Shown: positions 1-9,667, counted from the stretch's first letter. The stretch is 64,000 bases of DNA from Flavobacterium sp. MFBS3-15 (GCF_026107645.2 NZ_JAPCHV010000008.1:62001-126000), one strand, 5' to 3'. Numbers and translations: made by a program. The notes: generated by a model from the sequence alone, not told the origin.

Positions 1-1
1 T

Positions 2-478
2 AAGAAGTATAGCGATTTTAATACGCTTGGATTATATCGCTCGATTTCGGAAAATGATAAACTGAACCTTGAAGAAAAAATACAGGTAAGGGACTATGCG
101 CATAAACTATTTAGAAAATCGTTTGATTTTCTTCAGCTTAAAGACCCTGTAACTTTTATGGAAGTCCAATACCTTGGAGAGCAACTGACCGTAGGTGACC
201 GAAACGGGATTTGGGACGACCTCAGGAAAGCCCAGAAAAAAATACTTGATGATAAAAAAATCAGACACAGGAATTTTGGCACATACTCAAAACACGATTG
301 CGGTCGGGATAATTGTCTATGGAATGGTGTTATGATAAGGCAAGGGACACCTTTTGCCTGGACGAGTATTTATTTTGATTGCGATAAAGATAAATGGTCT
401 GGGCAAATTAAATCCGAGAAAAGAAAAAGTGACAGGAAAAATGAGAAGCACTTAATCAATAAGGAGCTTGACCTGTAA
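2..478 (+). CDS. unknown protein, 5' end outside window
   Basis: The frame is open from base 2 to the stop at 478, so this is the C-terminal 158 residues or more of a longer protein; the first internal Met (base 158) is unlikely to be the start because coding continues upstream without a stop. The visible part is hydrophilic and rich in Lys and Asp, with no signal peptide or membrane segment. A short Cys pair (CGRDNC) sits in the motif HDCGRDNCLWNGVMIRQG and the tail is very basic. I do not recognise the family. The next gene begins about 90 bases downstream with its own promoter, so it is probably not co-transcribed. Confidence 0.6.
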   Translation, partial: KKYSDFNTLGLYRSISENDKLNLEEKIQVRDYAHKLFRKSFDFLQLKDPVTFMEVQYLGEQLTVGDRNGIWDDLRKAQKKILDDKKIRHRNFGTYSKHDCGRDNCLWNGVMIRQGTPFAWTSIYFDCDKDKWSGQIKSEKRKSDRKNEKHLINKELDL

Positions 479-545
479 TCTGCTTCAAATTCTAAATCAC
501 ATCCCTTAAATTCTAAACGGATAATAATTAATCCGTACGAAATCA

Positions 546-553
546 TACATTTG
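546..553 (+). promoter_or_regulatory. TAnnTTTG -7 promoter element for the sensor kinase
   Basis: TACATTTG matches the Bacteroidota -7 consensus TAnnTTTG. No clear TTTG lies about 20 bases upstream. A transcription start about 7 bases downstream would leave only about 6 bases before the ATG at 566 but about 15 before the ATG at 575, which favours the second start. Confidence 0.45.
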
Positions 554-574
554 CTTCCGTAATACATGCGGCGT

Positions 575-2542
575 ATGAAGATTTTAAAATACCTGGCTTT
601 GCTTTGTGCTGTTTTCAGCAGTATGCCGTCATTCTCCCAAACGAAACTTCTGGATAGCCTTTTTAACGAGCTGAAGCACCCGGCCAATGAAACTGAAAAG
701 GCCGTGCTGCTCAATGGTATTGCTGCAGAATATGAGAACGAGCCTGAAAAGATGCTGCACTATGCCAGGCAGGCAATGGATGTTTCGCACAGGGCAGGAC
801 TAAAGCAGCAGGAGGCTAATGCCTGGCGCAATGTGGGCAATGCCAATATCATCCTCAGCAAATATACGCTTGCCCTTAAAAGCTTTACCAATTCGCAGCA
901 ATTGTATGAGGCCCTGGTGAAATCCGACAGGAAAAACAATGATTATAAAAACGGGCTGGCTAATGTATATGGCAGCATAGGTATTGTTTGTTCGGAGCAG
1001 AATAATTATGCCAAGGGGCTTGAGTATTACTTTAAGGCCCTGAAATTATTTCAGGAAACGGGGCAGGAAGAAATTGTAGCAATAGTTTACAACAACATAG
1101 GCGATATATACAGCACGCAGAAGGAATATACCAAGGCGCTGGATTATTTCAACAAGGCGCTTTGGATACAGAAGAAAACCGGTGACCCGTCGTCGGCAAT
1201 TACTATTTCGAATATTGGGAAAATCTATCTTGCCAAGGATGATGATGAGAAGGCGCTCCAATCCTTTAACGAGGCGGAAGTGCAATTTGGAAGGTTTGAA
1301 AACAATCGCGGTCTTGCAGAACTCTACAATAATTATGGCAATTTTTATAAAAAGGGTAACGAGCTTCAAAAGGCAATTGCTTATTACAATAAGGCACTGG
1401 CATTGTTTGAGCAGTTGGGGGAAAAGTATGGCGCCGCATCTTCGCTTAGCTTTTTGGGCAGCGTGTATGTAAAGGAGGGCCGTACCGCAGATGCTATTGC
1501 TAACCTCAAGCGTTCGTCGGCGCTGGCCGAAGAAATTGGCGTGCTGGACCAGGTACGGGAATCGGAAAAGGCGCTGAGCGACATTTACGAAAAAATGGGC
1601 AATGATGCCGAAGCGTTCCGCCACTATAAGAAATATACGGCGGCAAAAGACAAGATCATCAATAGCGAGAACATAAAAAGCATAGTTCGCGAGGAGATGA
1701 ATTATGAATTTGAACGAAAAGCAGCCCTGGCGAAAGTAGAGCAGGAAAAGCGGCAGGTGCTGTATGATGAGCAGGGCAAAAGGCACCGCCAGCAACTGCT
1801 GTTCATAGGTCTTTCGGCGGTGTTGGTTTTTGGGATAGCCTTTTTGGTCTATAGCAGGCTGCAGCTGAAAAAACGCCTTACGCTGCAACGCGACCTTGCC
1901 GAATATGAGCAAAAGGCCCTGCACCTTCAGATGAACCCCCACTTTGTGTTCAACTGTTTGGGAAGTATTTCGAGCTTTATCGTACAGAACGGTACCGACC
2001 AGGCGATAAAATACCTTTCGAAATTCTCGAAGCTCATGCGCCTTACCCTGGAATATTCCAAGGAGTCTGTGATACCGATAGACAAGGAGATTGAGAGCCT
2101 GCAAAACTACCTAGAGCTGGAGCAGCTGCGCTTCAACAATATGTTTGAATTTGAGATAACAAAAGACCCGGACATCGAAGACGACATGGCCCTTCCGCCA
2201 TTATTGCTGCAGCCCTTTGTTGAAAATGCCATCATTCATGGCATCGTTCCCAAAAAAATGCGGGGACTCATCACCATTGACTTTAAACTGGAGGGCGAAA
2301 AGCTCGTATGCACAGTAACCGATGACGGCATAGGAATCAACAGGTCGAAGAAGCTTAAGGAGGCTTCGGTAACAGTACACAAATCGATGGCCCTGGAAAT
2401 TACACGGAAAAGGCTGGAGGTAATACAAGCGGTGACTTCGAGATCTTCCCATGTAGAAATAAAAGAGATTTTAAACACAATAGGCGAGCCGGCGGGAACG
2501 CGAATTATATTAAATTTGCCTGTACAATATGCTAATAACTAA
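575..2542 (+). CDS. TPR-repeat sensor histidine kinase, LytS/YehU type
   Basis: Membrane sensor kinase that probably phosphorylates the LytTR regulator encoded next. A signal peptide (MKILKYLALLCAVFSSMPSFS) is followed by about seven tetratricopeptide repeats (residues about 30-370, repeated signatures such as KALDYFNKALWIQ), a charged coiled coil, one membrane segment near residue 412 (LLFIGLSAVLVFGIAFLVY), then a His_kinase plus HATPase module. The H-box reads MNPHFVFNCLGSI, the N-box PFVENAIIHGI and the G-box DDGIGI. This is the usual flavobacterial design with periplasmic TPRs and a cytosolic kinase. I chose the ATG at 575 over 566 because of the promoter position. The gap to the regulator is 3 bases, so the two are an operon. 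The signal sensed is unknown. Confidence 0.9.
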   Translation: MKILKYLALLCAVFSSMPSFSQTKLLDSLFNELKHPANETEKAVLLNGIAAEYENEPEKMLHYARQAMDVSHRAGLKQQEANAWRNVGNANIILSKYTLALKSFTNSQQLYEALVKSDRKNNDYKNGLANVYGSIGIVCSEQNNYAKGLEYYFKALKLFQETGQEEIVAIVYNNIGDIYSTQKEYTKALDYFNKALWIQKKTGDPSSAITISNIGKIYLAKDDDEKALQSFNEAEVQFGRFENNRGLAELYNNYGNFYKKGNELQKAIAYYNKALALFEQLGEKYGAASSLSFLGSVYVKEGRTADAIANLKRSSALAEEIGVLDQVRESEKALSDIYEKMGNDAEAFRHYKKYTAAKDKIINSENIKSIVREEMNYEFERKAALAKVEQEKRQVLYDEQGKRHRQQLLFIGLSAVLVFGIAFLVYSRLQLKKRLTLQRDLAEYEQKALHLQMNPHFVFNCLGSISSFIVQNGTDQAIKYLSKFSKLMRLTLEYSKESVIPIDKEIESLQNYLELEQLRFNNMFEFEITKDPDIEDDMALPPLLLQPFVENAIIHGIVPKKMRGLITIDFKLEGEKLVCTVTDDGIGINRSKKLKEASVTVHKSMALEITRKRLEVIQAVTSRSSHVEIKEILNTIGEPAGTRIILNLPVQYANN

Positions 2543-2545
2543 CTC

Positions 2546-3307
2546 ATGATCACAGCTTTACTTATAGATGACGACGCCAACCTGAGGAACGGTATGAAAG
2601 GACTTTTGGCCATGTACGCGCCTGATATTACTATACTGGGCGAGGCCGACAGTGTGAAGGGTGGCATCAATGCAATTGAAACATACAAGCCGGACGTGAT
2701 CTTTCTTGACATACAATTGGGCGACGGCACAGGTTTCGACATCCTCGAGCAGTTTGCGAAAAAAAGTGGCCGCCTTTCGTCGCACGTCGTATTCATTACG
2801 GCGCATGAGCAATTTGCAGTAAAAGCATTCCGTTTCAGCGCACTGGATTATTTGCTCAAGCCTGTGGATCCGGAGGAATTGAGGAAAGTGATTGAAAAAA
2901 TAAAAAAGGTGCTCACAAATAACGACAGCTACGCGCATATCGACCTGCTGCTGGAAAACATCCGCAAAAAGGTCGACAAGTTCAAGAGGATCGCACTGTC
3001 AACTTCTGATGGCATCCACCTGTTTGAGGTGAGTGACATCATACGGCTGGAGTCGCAGGACAATTATACGCGCTTTCATATTAAGGACCATAAGCCCGTG
3101 CTGATAGCCAAAACATTGAAGGAATATGAAGACCTGCTCTCGGAACAGGGTTTTGAAAGGATACACCAGTCGCACCTGATCAACCTGGCCTACCTCAAGT
3201 CTTATATAAAGAAAGACGGCGGCTACGCTGTAATGGCAGATAACAGCAACCTGCCCATTTCGCAGCGAAAGAAGGAAAGGCTGCAGGAACTGCTGAAGTC
3301 GTTATAG
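2546..3307 (+). CDS. LytTR-family response regulator
   Basis: Two-domain transcription regulator, 253 residues. The receiver domain (1-120) has the acidic cluster DDD at 8-10, the phosphoacceptor Asp55 in VIFLDIQLGDG, a conserved Thr in FITAHEQ and the Lys of LLKPVD. The C-terminal LytTR DNA-binding domain (about 150-253) carries the family patterns FEVSDIIRLESQDNYTRFH and FERIHQSHLINLAYLKSY. It lies 3 bases after the TPR sensor kinase, its presumed partner, and ends just before the promoter of the leucine-rich-repeat gene, which is a possible but untested target. Confidence 0.92.
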   Translation: MITALLIDDDANLRNGMKGLLAMYAPDITILGEADSVKGGINAIETYKPDVIFLDIQLGDGTGFDILEQFAKKSGRLSSHVVFITAHEQFAVKAFRFSALDYLLKPVDPEELRKVIEKIKKVLTNNDSYAHIDLLLENIRKKVDKFKRIALSTSDGIHLFEVSDIIRLESQDNYTRFHIKDHKPVLIAKTLKEYEDLLSEQGFERIHQSHLINLAYLKSYIKKDGGYAVMADNSNLPISQRKKERLQELLKSL

Positions 3308-3373
3308 TGCTACGAATTCTCAATGGCAGCGTGCGAATTCTAAACAGGAAGGAGCAAAATGCCTTAAAAAGGA

Positions 3374-3381
3374 TATATTTG
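3374..3381 (+). promoter_or_regulatory. TAnnTTTG -7 element for the LRR gene
   Basis: TATATTTG lies 25 bases upstream of the ATG at 3406, giving a leader of roughly 18 bases. A second match, TACATTTG at 3396-3403, is too close to the start to serve it. The promoter placement supports 3406 as the start rather than an upstream codon at 3307. Confidence 0.5.
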
Positions 3382-3405
3382 AAAAAACCGGCAAATACAT
3401 TTGTT

Positions 3406-5739
3406 ATGAAACGATTATTACTCATACTGCTTTTGCTGTTTACCGGCATTGCCGGGGCGCAGATAATAAGCATTCCTGATACCAGCTTCAGGGATAGGCT
3501 GCTTGCGGCCAACACTACTAATAACATTGCGAAAAACAGCAGTGGCGCTTCAATGAAGATCGACACGAACAACGATAACTATATCCAGCAGTCTGAAGCC
3601 AATGCGGTATACGAGTTGGATGTTTCCGCGGCGGGAATAACGAATATGTCCGGCATACAGTCGTTCAACAACCTTGAGGTTTTAAACTGCTCGGGAAATA
3701 ACATTGCTGCCCTTACCCTTACCGGATTAGGGAATCTTGAGACTGTTTATTGCGGAAACAATGCTGCTATGGCTACGCTAAATGTGACCGGGCTTTCCGG
3801 TCTGAGAGGTTTGTATTGCTCGGGTAACAACCTTTCGTCTATTAACTTTACCGGCCTTACCGACCTGCGTTGGCTGGAATGTAATAATAATGCTTTTGCT
3901 ACGCTTAATGTAACTTCGCTTGCCGACCTGCGCGAACTGAAGTGCAGCGGCAATGTGCTTACCTCGTTATCGGTAACTAACCTGCCCGACCTGAGCTTGT
4001 TGGATTGCAGTAATAATTATCTTGCTGCGCTCACCCTTTCCGGCCTGGACCATGTGGAAACGCTGCTGTGCAGCCAAAACTACCTTACAGCGCTCGACTT
4101 TTCAGGAATGGACTATCTTGAAAGGGTAGATTGTTCGCAAAACCAGCTGACGACACTCGACTTTTCGGGTTGCCCGGCTTTCAATGAACTGGATTGTTTT
4201 TCAAATGACATTACATTCATCAATATAAAAAACGGCGCTACACAGGTGTATGACGGACTTACAGCGCCCAATAACTGGTCAGGCAATCCCAACCTTGCAT
4301 TTGTTTGCATTGACGAAAGCGAGGAAGCCGTAGTGTCTGCCATCGCCGGAGCCTACGGCATGACAGTAAACTTCAATGAATACTGCACCTTTGTGCCCGG
4401 AGGCGATTATAATACCATTGCAGGCACCATGCTTTTTGACGGCGATGGCAACGGATGTACAGGTGAAATTCCGCAGCCTTTCATACCAATACGCATTGAT
4501 GGCAATGCTGAACCGGGCATTACATTTTCCGGCGAAGGGGGGAACTACAGCATTTATACGCAGGCAGGTACGTTTACCATCGCCCCGCAATTGGAGAATG
4601 CAGGATTTTTTACGGTTACCCAGCCATCGGAAAGCGTGACTTTTCCTTTGGTAAACAATTCAGTGGAAGTACGTGATTTCTGCATTACCCCAAATGGAAA
4701 TAACCCTGATGTAGAAGTTGTCATAGAGCCGCTCATGCCGGCAGTTCCCGGAGGGCAGGCTACCTATAAGATTGTTTATAAGAACAAAGGCAACCAGACC
4801 GTGTCGGGCAGCGTGACATTAAGCTGCGACATTACGCTTATCGACTATGCCTACGTGAACCCTTTTCCGGATTTGGTTGTGCCGGGTACCTACACCTGGA
4901 ACTTTACAGGGCTGAGGCCTTTTGAGAACAGGGAAATCAACGTTACACTTGACATCAATGGGCCGGCAGATACTCCACCGGTAAGTGCGGGCGAGGTGCT
5001 GCAGTTCTCCTCGGTACTGACTGTGGATGGAGGTGATGACATCCCTGCCGATAATAATTTTGTGCTGGAACAGGAAGCTGTGGAAACATTTAACCCTAAC
5101 AATATTGTCTGCATAGAAGGTGAGAGCGAATCGCCTGCCGCCATTGGCGATTACCTCCACTACGTAGTGAATTTTAAGAATACCGGTACCGAAACGATTA
5201 CCAACGTGGTGGTGAAACACAATGTCGATCCTGCACAGTTTGATGCCTCATCGGTCCAGGTAATCAACAGCTCGCATGCCATGCGTACTGTGGTTACCGG
5301 CAACAAGGTGGAATTTATGTTCCAAGATGCCAACATGGCGGTGGCAGACCATGGCAATATACTGTTTAAGGTAAAAACGAAACCTGGCCTTACCCAGGGA
5401 GCCACAGTGAGCAATATGGCAAGGATTTTCTTTGATTATGAATTCCCCGCCGAGACCAATGATGCCAATACTACATTTGAAACCCTGAGCACCGGCGATT
5501 TCGAAAAAGACAACTCGGTTAAGGCGTTCCCGAACCCGGCCAAAGGCATCGTAACCATTACATCGGACAATACGGTAAGGAGCATTGAGATGTATGACAT
5601 ACAGGGCAGGCTGCTGGAAACCGGTATTGTGAACGATAGCAGCACGACCATCGACCTTACGGCCAGGCCAACGGGAATGTACTTTGTAAAAGTGTTTACT
5701 GATAAAGGCATGAAAGTAGAGAAGGTCGTGAAGGAGTAA
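3406..5739 (+). CDS. secreted leucine-rich-repeat protein with type IX sorting domain
   Basis: Exported protein of 777 residues. A signal peptide (MKRLLLILLLLFTGIAGAQ) is followed by nine leucine-rich repeats between residues about 85 and 270, each of the form L..L.C..N.L..L, placing a Cys at 95, 116, 138, 159, 180, 201, 222, 243 and 264, that is every 21 residues with one 22-residue step. Next come a carboxypeptidase-regulatory/SdrD-like beta domain (about 370-430) and a DUF11/DUF7619-type beta domain with the pattern VVNFKNTGTETITNVVV. The last 70 residues form a type A T9SS sorting domain beginning VKAFPNPAKG and ending in a basic tail. Expected to be released or surface-anchored by type IX secretion; ligand unknown. 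Confidence 0.85.
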   Translation: MKRLLLILLLLFTGIAGAQIISIPDTSFRDRLLAANTTNNIAKNSSGASMKIDTNNDNYIQQSEANAVYELDVSAAGITNMSGIQSFNNLEVLNCSGNNIAALTLTGLGNLETVYCGNNAAMATLNVTGLSGLRGLYCSGNNLSSINFTGLTDLRWLECNNNAFATLNVTSLADLRELKCSGNVLTSLSVTNLPDLSLLDCSNNYLAALTLSGLDHVETLLCSQNYLTALDFSGMDYLERVDCSQNQLTTLDFSGCPAFNELDCFSNDITFINIKNGATQVYDGLTAPNNWSGNPNLAFVCIDESEEAVVSAIAGAYGMTVNFNEYCTFVPGGDYNTIAGTMLFDGDGNGCTGEIPQPFIPIRIDGNAEPGITFSGEGGNYSIYTQAGTFTIAPQLENAGFFTVTQPSESVTFPLVNNSVEVRDFCITPNGNNPDVEVVIEPLMPAVPGGQATYKIVYKNKGNQTVSGSVTLSCDITLIDYAYVNPFPDLVVPGTYTWNFTGLRPFENREINVTLDINGPADTPPVSAGEVLQFSSVLTVDGGDDIPADNNFVLEQEAVETFNPNNIVCIEGESESPAAIGDYLHYVVNFKNTGTETITNVVVKHNVDPAQFDASSVQVINSSHAMRTVVTGNKVEFMFQDANMAVADHGNILFKVKTKPGLTQGATVSNMARIFFDYEFPAETNDANTTFETLSTGDFEKDNSVKAFPNPAKGIVTITSDNTVRSIEMYDIQGRLLETGIVNDSSTTIDLTARPTGMYFVKVFTDKGMKVEKVVKE

Positions 5740-5767
5740 ATTATAGCAACAGAATTTTAAACAATTA

Positions 5768-5802
5768 TCAAAAGTCGATGTGCCATTGCCGTCGACTTTT
5801 GA
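5768..5802 (+). terminator. Rho-independent terminator after the LRR gene
   Basis: Perfect 11-bp stem TCAAAAGTCGA / TCGACTTTTGA (5768-5778 with 5792-5802), loop of 13 bases, followed by a T-rich run. It separates the LRR gene from citrate synthase. Confidence 0.75.
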
Positions 5803-5911
5803 TTTTTATTGCCATATTTAACCATTTTCTTACGTAATTTCCTTTAAAAATTAATTTCAATTCATTAAATTCGCAGGATTAATTTTTCTCAACCAAAATC
5901 ACAATACAATC

Positions 5912-7198
5912 ATGTCAAATATTGCAATATTAGAGATTGATGGCAAAAAGTACGAGTTTCCGGTAATTGTGGGCTCGGAAAATGAGGTTGCCATTGATAT
6001 CGATAAGCTGCGCAGTGAGACCGGTGCCATCACCATGGATCCCGGTTATAAGAATTCGGGTTCATGCAAGAGTGAGATCACTTTCCTTGACGGGGAAGAG
6101 GGAATACTTCGCTACAGGGGCTATTCTATCGAGCAGCTTGCTGAGAAGTCGAATTTCCTGGAAGTATCCTACCTGCTGATCTTTGGAGAGCTGCCAACAG
6201 CTGCCCAGATCGAAAAATTTGAGAACGACATAAGGAAATATACCCTCGTAAATGAGGAAATGAAGAACATCATTGATGGTTTTCCTAAAAACGCCCACCC
6301 AATGGGCGTACTGGCATCGCTTACAAGTGCGCTTACTGCCTTCAATCCGAAGTCTGTAAACGTGACAAACGAAAAAGACATGTACGAGGCCGTTTGCAAA
6401 ACCATGGGTAAATTTCTGGTTATCGCTACATGGACGTACCGTAAGAACATGGGTTATCCATTGAATTACTACGACAATACAAAAGGTTACGTTGAAAATT
6501 TCATGAGGCTTATGTTTGAGCTCCCTACCGGGCCATACAAGATAAACCCCGTAGTTATCGACGCGCTTGACAAGCTGTTCATACTTCATGCCGACCATGA
6601 GCAAAACTGCTCAACGTCTACGGTGCGTATGGTGGGCTCGTCGCATGCCGGTCTTTTTGCTTCGATCTCTGCAGGAGTATCTGCACTTTGGGGCCCGCTT
6701 CACGGTGGCGCCAACCAGGCAGTACTTGAAATGCTTGAGGAAATCCAGGCTAACGGCGGTGATGCCGATAAATACCTTGCAAAAGCAAAAGATAAAGAAG
6801 ACCCGTTCCGCCTTATGGGCTTTGGGCACAGGGTATACAAAAACTTCGACCCAAGGGCAAAAATCATCAAGAAGGCTGCCGACGAAGTGCTTGCCACACT
6901 TGGTGTAGATGACCCGGTACTTACCATTGCCAAAAAACTGGAGGAATCTGCATTGCAGGATGAGTACTTCAAGTCAAGGAACTTATACCCTAATGTTGAT
7001 TTCTATTCAGGGATCATCTACAGGGCGCTGGGCATACCTACAGAAATGTTTACTGTATTATTTGCTATCGGACGCCTTCCCGGCTGGATTGCACAATGGA
7101 AAGAAATGCGGGTAAACAAAGAGCCTATTGGCCGTCCAAGGCAAATTTATACTGGTTCGCCACTACGTGAATTCGTAAATGTAGAAAACAGGAAATAA
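5912..7198 (+). CDS. gltA: citrate synthase
   Basis: Condenses acetyl-CoA and oxaloacetate to citrate at the entry of the TCA cycle. At 428 residues it has the length of the bacterial hexameric (E. coli-like) enzymes. The catalytic triad motifs are visible: His in WGPLHGGANQ, His in GFGHRVYKNFDPRAK and Asp in NVDFYSGIIYRALGIP. The N-terminal beta-domain typical of the NADH-sensitive type is also present (residues 1-60). The gene stands alone between two terminators. A weak promoter match (TAAATTCG, one mismatch to TAnnTTTG) lies at 5866-5873. Confidence 0.97.
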   Translation: MSNIAILEIDGKKYEFPVIVGSENEVAIDIDKLRSETGAITMDPGYKNSGSCKSEITFLDGEEGILRYRGYSIEQLAEKSNFLEVSYLLIFGELPTAAQIEKFENDIRKYTLVNEEMKNIIDGFPKNAHPMGVLASLTSALTAFNPKSVNVTNEKDMYEAVCKTMGKFLVIATWTYRKNMGYPLNYYDNTKGYVENFMRLMFELPTGPYKINPVVIDALDKLFILHADHEQNCSTSTVRMVGSSHAGLFASISAGVSALWGPLHGGANQAVLEMLEEIQANGGDADKYLAKAKDKEDPFRLMGFGHRVYKNFDPRAKIIKKAADEVLATLGVDDPVLTIAKKLEESALQDEYFKSRNLYPNVDFYSGIIYRALGIPTEMFTVLFAIGRLPGWIAQWKEMRVNKEPIGRPRQIYTGSPLREFVNVENRK

Positions 7199-7218
7199 GC
7201 TATTTCGATATAGTCAGG

Positions 7219-7247
7219 GCCGCTCTCAAAAGGAGCGGCTTTTTTTT
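7219..7247 (+). terminator. Rho-independent terminator of gltA
   Basis: GCCGCTC / GAGCGGC stem (7219-7225 with 7233-7239), 7-base loop, then eight T residues. Confidence 0.9.
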
Positions 7248-7327
7248 GTGATACACATTGGGTGTTAACATTTTAATTGAAAAAAATATTATCTTTAGGC
7301 CGCTATGAAAACTATAAAACAGGAATT

Positions 7328-9559
7328 ATGAAAAAACACCTTACTTTCTCCCTGCTGGCATCAATTTCTTTGTTAGGTGCCTCTGCGCAGGATATTAAAT
7401 TTTTAAAGGACAACGGAAACGGAATGGCGCTGCAAAACACTGCACCGGCATTCATTAAGCAGGACAAGTTGGTAAATGGTGCCACGTATCAGGACTTCGG
7501 CAATACAGCCAAAGTATTTACCATGACAAAAGGCGCACCGGCACTTCCTGTACATTCTGAGTCGGTTATTGTGCCCGATGCAGGAAATGTTACCATAGTT
7601 GTAACTTACGATAGCTTTGAAGAGTTTGATAACATTTCGGTACTGCCGTCCAAGGGCAGTCTTAAAAGGAATATAACCCCTTCAGCCGTACCTTATGAAT
7701 TTGGCGGAACCTACTCGCAGGATGCTTTTTATCCTGGCAATCTTGCAGAAATGTCCAGCCCTTTCATACTAAGGGGAACACGTGGCGTGACAGTTTCTTT
7801 TTTTCCATACCAGTACAATCCTGTTACAAAAAAACTGAGGCTTTATCATGGCATCAGGGCCTCATTTGTGGTAAATGCAGGTGAGCAGGGTATCAATGAA
7901 ATTTCCGGTGGTAAGGGCGCAGGCAACTCACTGTTTAACCAGGTTTACCGAAACCTCTTTGCGAATGCTGAAGCTATGTATGAGCCAGTTTCGGAAAATG
8001 GGGAAATGCTCGTAATTGTACCTGATAATTATGCTGAAACAGTGGCACCACTGGTAGCGTGGAAAAACAAAAAAGGGATAAAGACTACTGTAGCTACTTT
8101 GTCCCAGACAGGTGCAGCTGCCGAAAACATTAAGTCCTTCATCCAGGGGTTTTATGATAATAATCCCGGATTGGCATATATACTTTTTGCAGGCGACCAT
8201 GAGGACCTGCCTACCTATTCCTACGGAATTACCGGGGCGGGGGAGGAGTTATGGAGCGATACATATTACGCGCAGCTTGAAGGTGACGATTTTTATCCTG
8301 AAGTACTTGTTGGACGATTTTCAGGAAATATAGGTGAAGTAGCCGTAATGGTAAACCGCACACTGGAATATGAAATGAACCCAATGCAAGGCAACTGGAT
8401 GACCCGTGCGGTGGGGATCGGATCGAATGAGGGTGACGGCTTTGGCGATGACGGCGAACCGGACTGGCTTCATAACCGCAATATGGGCATAAGGCTGTTA
8501 GATAATGGCTATACTTATATTCACGAGTTGTTCGATGGAAGCCACGGAGGAAATGATCAGGATGGTAACGTGGAGCCGTACATGATATCTGAAGCAGTGA
8601 ATGATGGCGTTGGCCTTATCAACTATACCGGGCATGGTGCGCAGGATGTAATGGTAACCGGGTGGTATACCAATGACCATGTTAATATGCTTGAGAATAA
8701 TGGCATGTACCCGTTTGTCATTTCTGTAGCCTGCAATAACGGGACTTTTGCCGCCGGCACATCGCACTGTGAAGCCTGGCTGAGGGTACAGCACAATAAT
8801 ATGCCTGCGGGAGCGATTGCTGCAGCAGGGTCGTCGATTTTGATGGCCTGGGCCGAGCCGATGCAGACCCAGGATGAAATGACAGAGCTTGTTGTTGGTG
8901 GTGAACCGGGGAATGACAAAAATACTTTAGGAGGATTATTTTATAACGGACAATACAGTATGCTGGAAAGCTACTGGGAGAGCCCTACAGCAGTAGAAGT
9001 GATGCAGACATGGGTACTCTTTGGTGACCCGTCTGTGGTATTCAGGACTGCAGAGGCTTCACAACTGGTGGCAACACATCCTGCAACGGTACAAAGTACG
9101 GCAGGCGAAATCATTGTGCAATGTGCTGTGGAAGGTGCAGTAGTAGCGATTACCCAAAATGGCATTATCATTGGGACAGCGGTAGTATCCGGCGGACAGG
9201 CGGTAATTTCGTTGGGCGATTTTGAAGGTGAAGGACTTCTTGATGTTACTGTGACACAACAGAACTTTGTTCCCTACCAGGGTACAATTACAATGGAAGC
9301 GCTTGGAAGGAAGAGTTTTGAGTCCGATATGATGACGCTCTACCCTAACCCGGCAACCGATTATATTATTGTAAAGATGGGCGATGCTTCGGCAAAGGCA
9401 ACTTTTGAGGTGCGTGACATCACCGGGAGGGTGGTGCATGTTTCTGCTCCGGGTAACGGAAATCCAACTATAGATACTTCAGGATATGCATCAGGTATCT
9501 ATTTGTTAACCGCAACTTCAAATGGTGCCAAGTCTACAAAGCAATTTGTAGTGAAATAG
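7328..9559 (+). CDS. secreted C25 (gingipain-type) cysteine peptidase with T9SS sorting domain
   Basis: Exported protease of 743 residues. The start at 7328 opens a good signal peptide (MKKHLTFSLLASISLLGASA). An N-terminal prodomain region (about 22-215) precedes the C25 catalytic domain (about 225-600), which has the family landmarks LFAGDHEDLPT, VGRFSG, catalytic His436 in NYTGHGAQD and catalytic Cys469 in VISVACNNGTF. An immunoglobulin-like beta domain follows (about 605-675), then a type A T9SS sorting domain (MTLYPNPATDYIIVKM to the end). In this family the prodomain is usually cleaved and the mature enzyme stays on the cell surface. An upstream leucine-type codon at 7277 extends the frame without a signal peptide, so I rejected it. 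Confidence 0.9.
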   Translation: MKKHLTFSLLASISLLGASAQDIKFLKDNGNGMALQNTAPAFIKQDKLVNGATYQDFGNTAKVFTMTKGAPALPVHSESVIVPDAGNVTIVVTYDSFEEFDNISVLPSKGSLKRNITPSAVPYEFGGTYSQDAFYPGNLAEMSSPFILRGTRGVTVSFFPYQYNPVTKKLRLYHGIRASFVVNAGEQGINEISGGKGAGNSLFNQVYRNLFANAEAMYEPVSENGEMLVIVPDNYAETVAPLVAWKNKKGIKTTVATLSQTGAAAENIKSFIQGFYDNNPGLAYILFAGDHEDLPTYSYGITGAGEELWSDTYYAQLEGDDFYPEVLVGRFSGNIGEVAVMVNRTLEYEMNPMQGNWMTRAVGIGSNEGDGFGDDGEPDWLHNRNMGIRLLDNGYTYIHELFDGSHGGNDQDGNVEPYMISEAVNDGVGLINYTGHGAQDVMVTGWYTNDHVNMLENNGMYPFVISVACNNGTFAAGTSHCEAWLRVQHNNMPAGAIAAAGSSILMAWAEPMQTQDEMTELVVGGEPGNDKNTLGGLFYNGQYSMLESYWESPTAVEVMQTWVLFGDPSVVFRTAEASQLVATHPATVQSTAGEIIVQCAVEGAVVAITQNGIIIGTAVVSGGQAVISLGDFEGEGLLDVTVTQQNFVPYQGTITMEALGRKSFESDMMTLYPNPATDYIIVKMGDASAKATFEVRDITGRVVHVSAPGNGNPTIDTSGYASGIYLLTATSNGAKSTKQFVVK

Positions 9560-9615
9560 TATAAAACACTCACATTATCAATTTTTTAGATATAGAATGA
9601 GAATAATATATAAAG

Positions 9616-9640
9616 AAGCCTCCCAAAGGGGGCTTTTTTA
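9616..9640 (+). terminator. Rho-independent terminator of the C25 peptidase gene
   Basis: 8-bp stem AAGCCTCC / GGGGGCTT (one G-U pair; 9616-9623 with 9628-9635), tetraloop CAAA, then T residues. It abuts the next promoter. Confidence 0.85.
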
Positions 9641-9648
9641 TATATTTG
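9641..9648 (+). promoter_or_regulatory. TAnnTTTG -7 element for the pentein pair
   Basis: TATATTTG lies 19 bases before the ATG at 9668 and immediately after the preceding terminator. No good -33 TTTG is visible because that space is the terminator stem. Confidence 0.5.
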
Positions 9649-9667
9649 CCTAAAGCACAAACAAACA

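Noticed and set aside
1046..2104. 352-codon open frame on the minus strand inside the TPR kinase gene
   Set aside because: It is fully antisense to a well-supported kinase with TPR and H/N/G-box motifs; its translation has no recognisable domain and an improbable composition.
3307..3405. Upstream extension of the LRR gene
   Set aside because: It would place 33 charged residues before a clear signal peptide, and a promoter element lies inside it.
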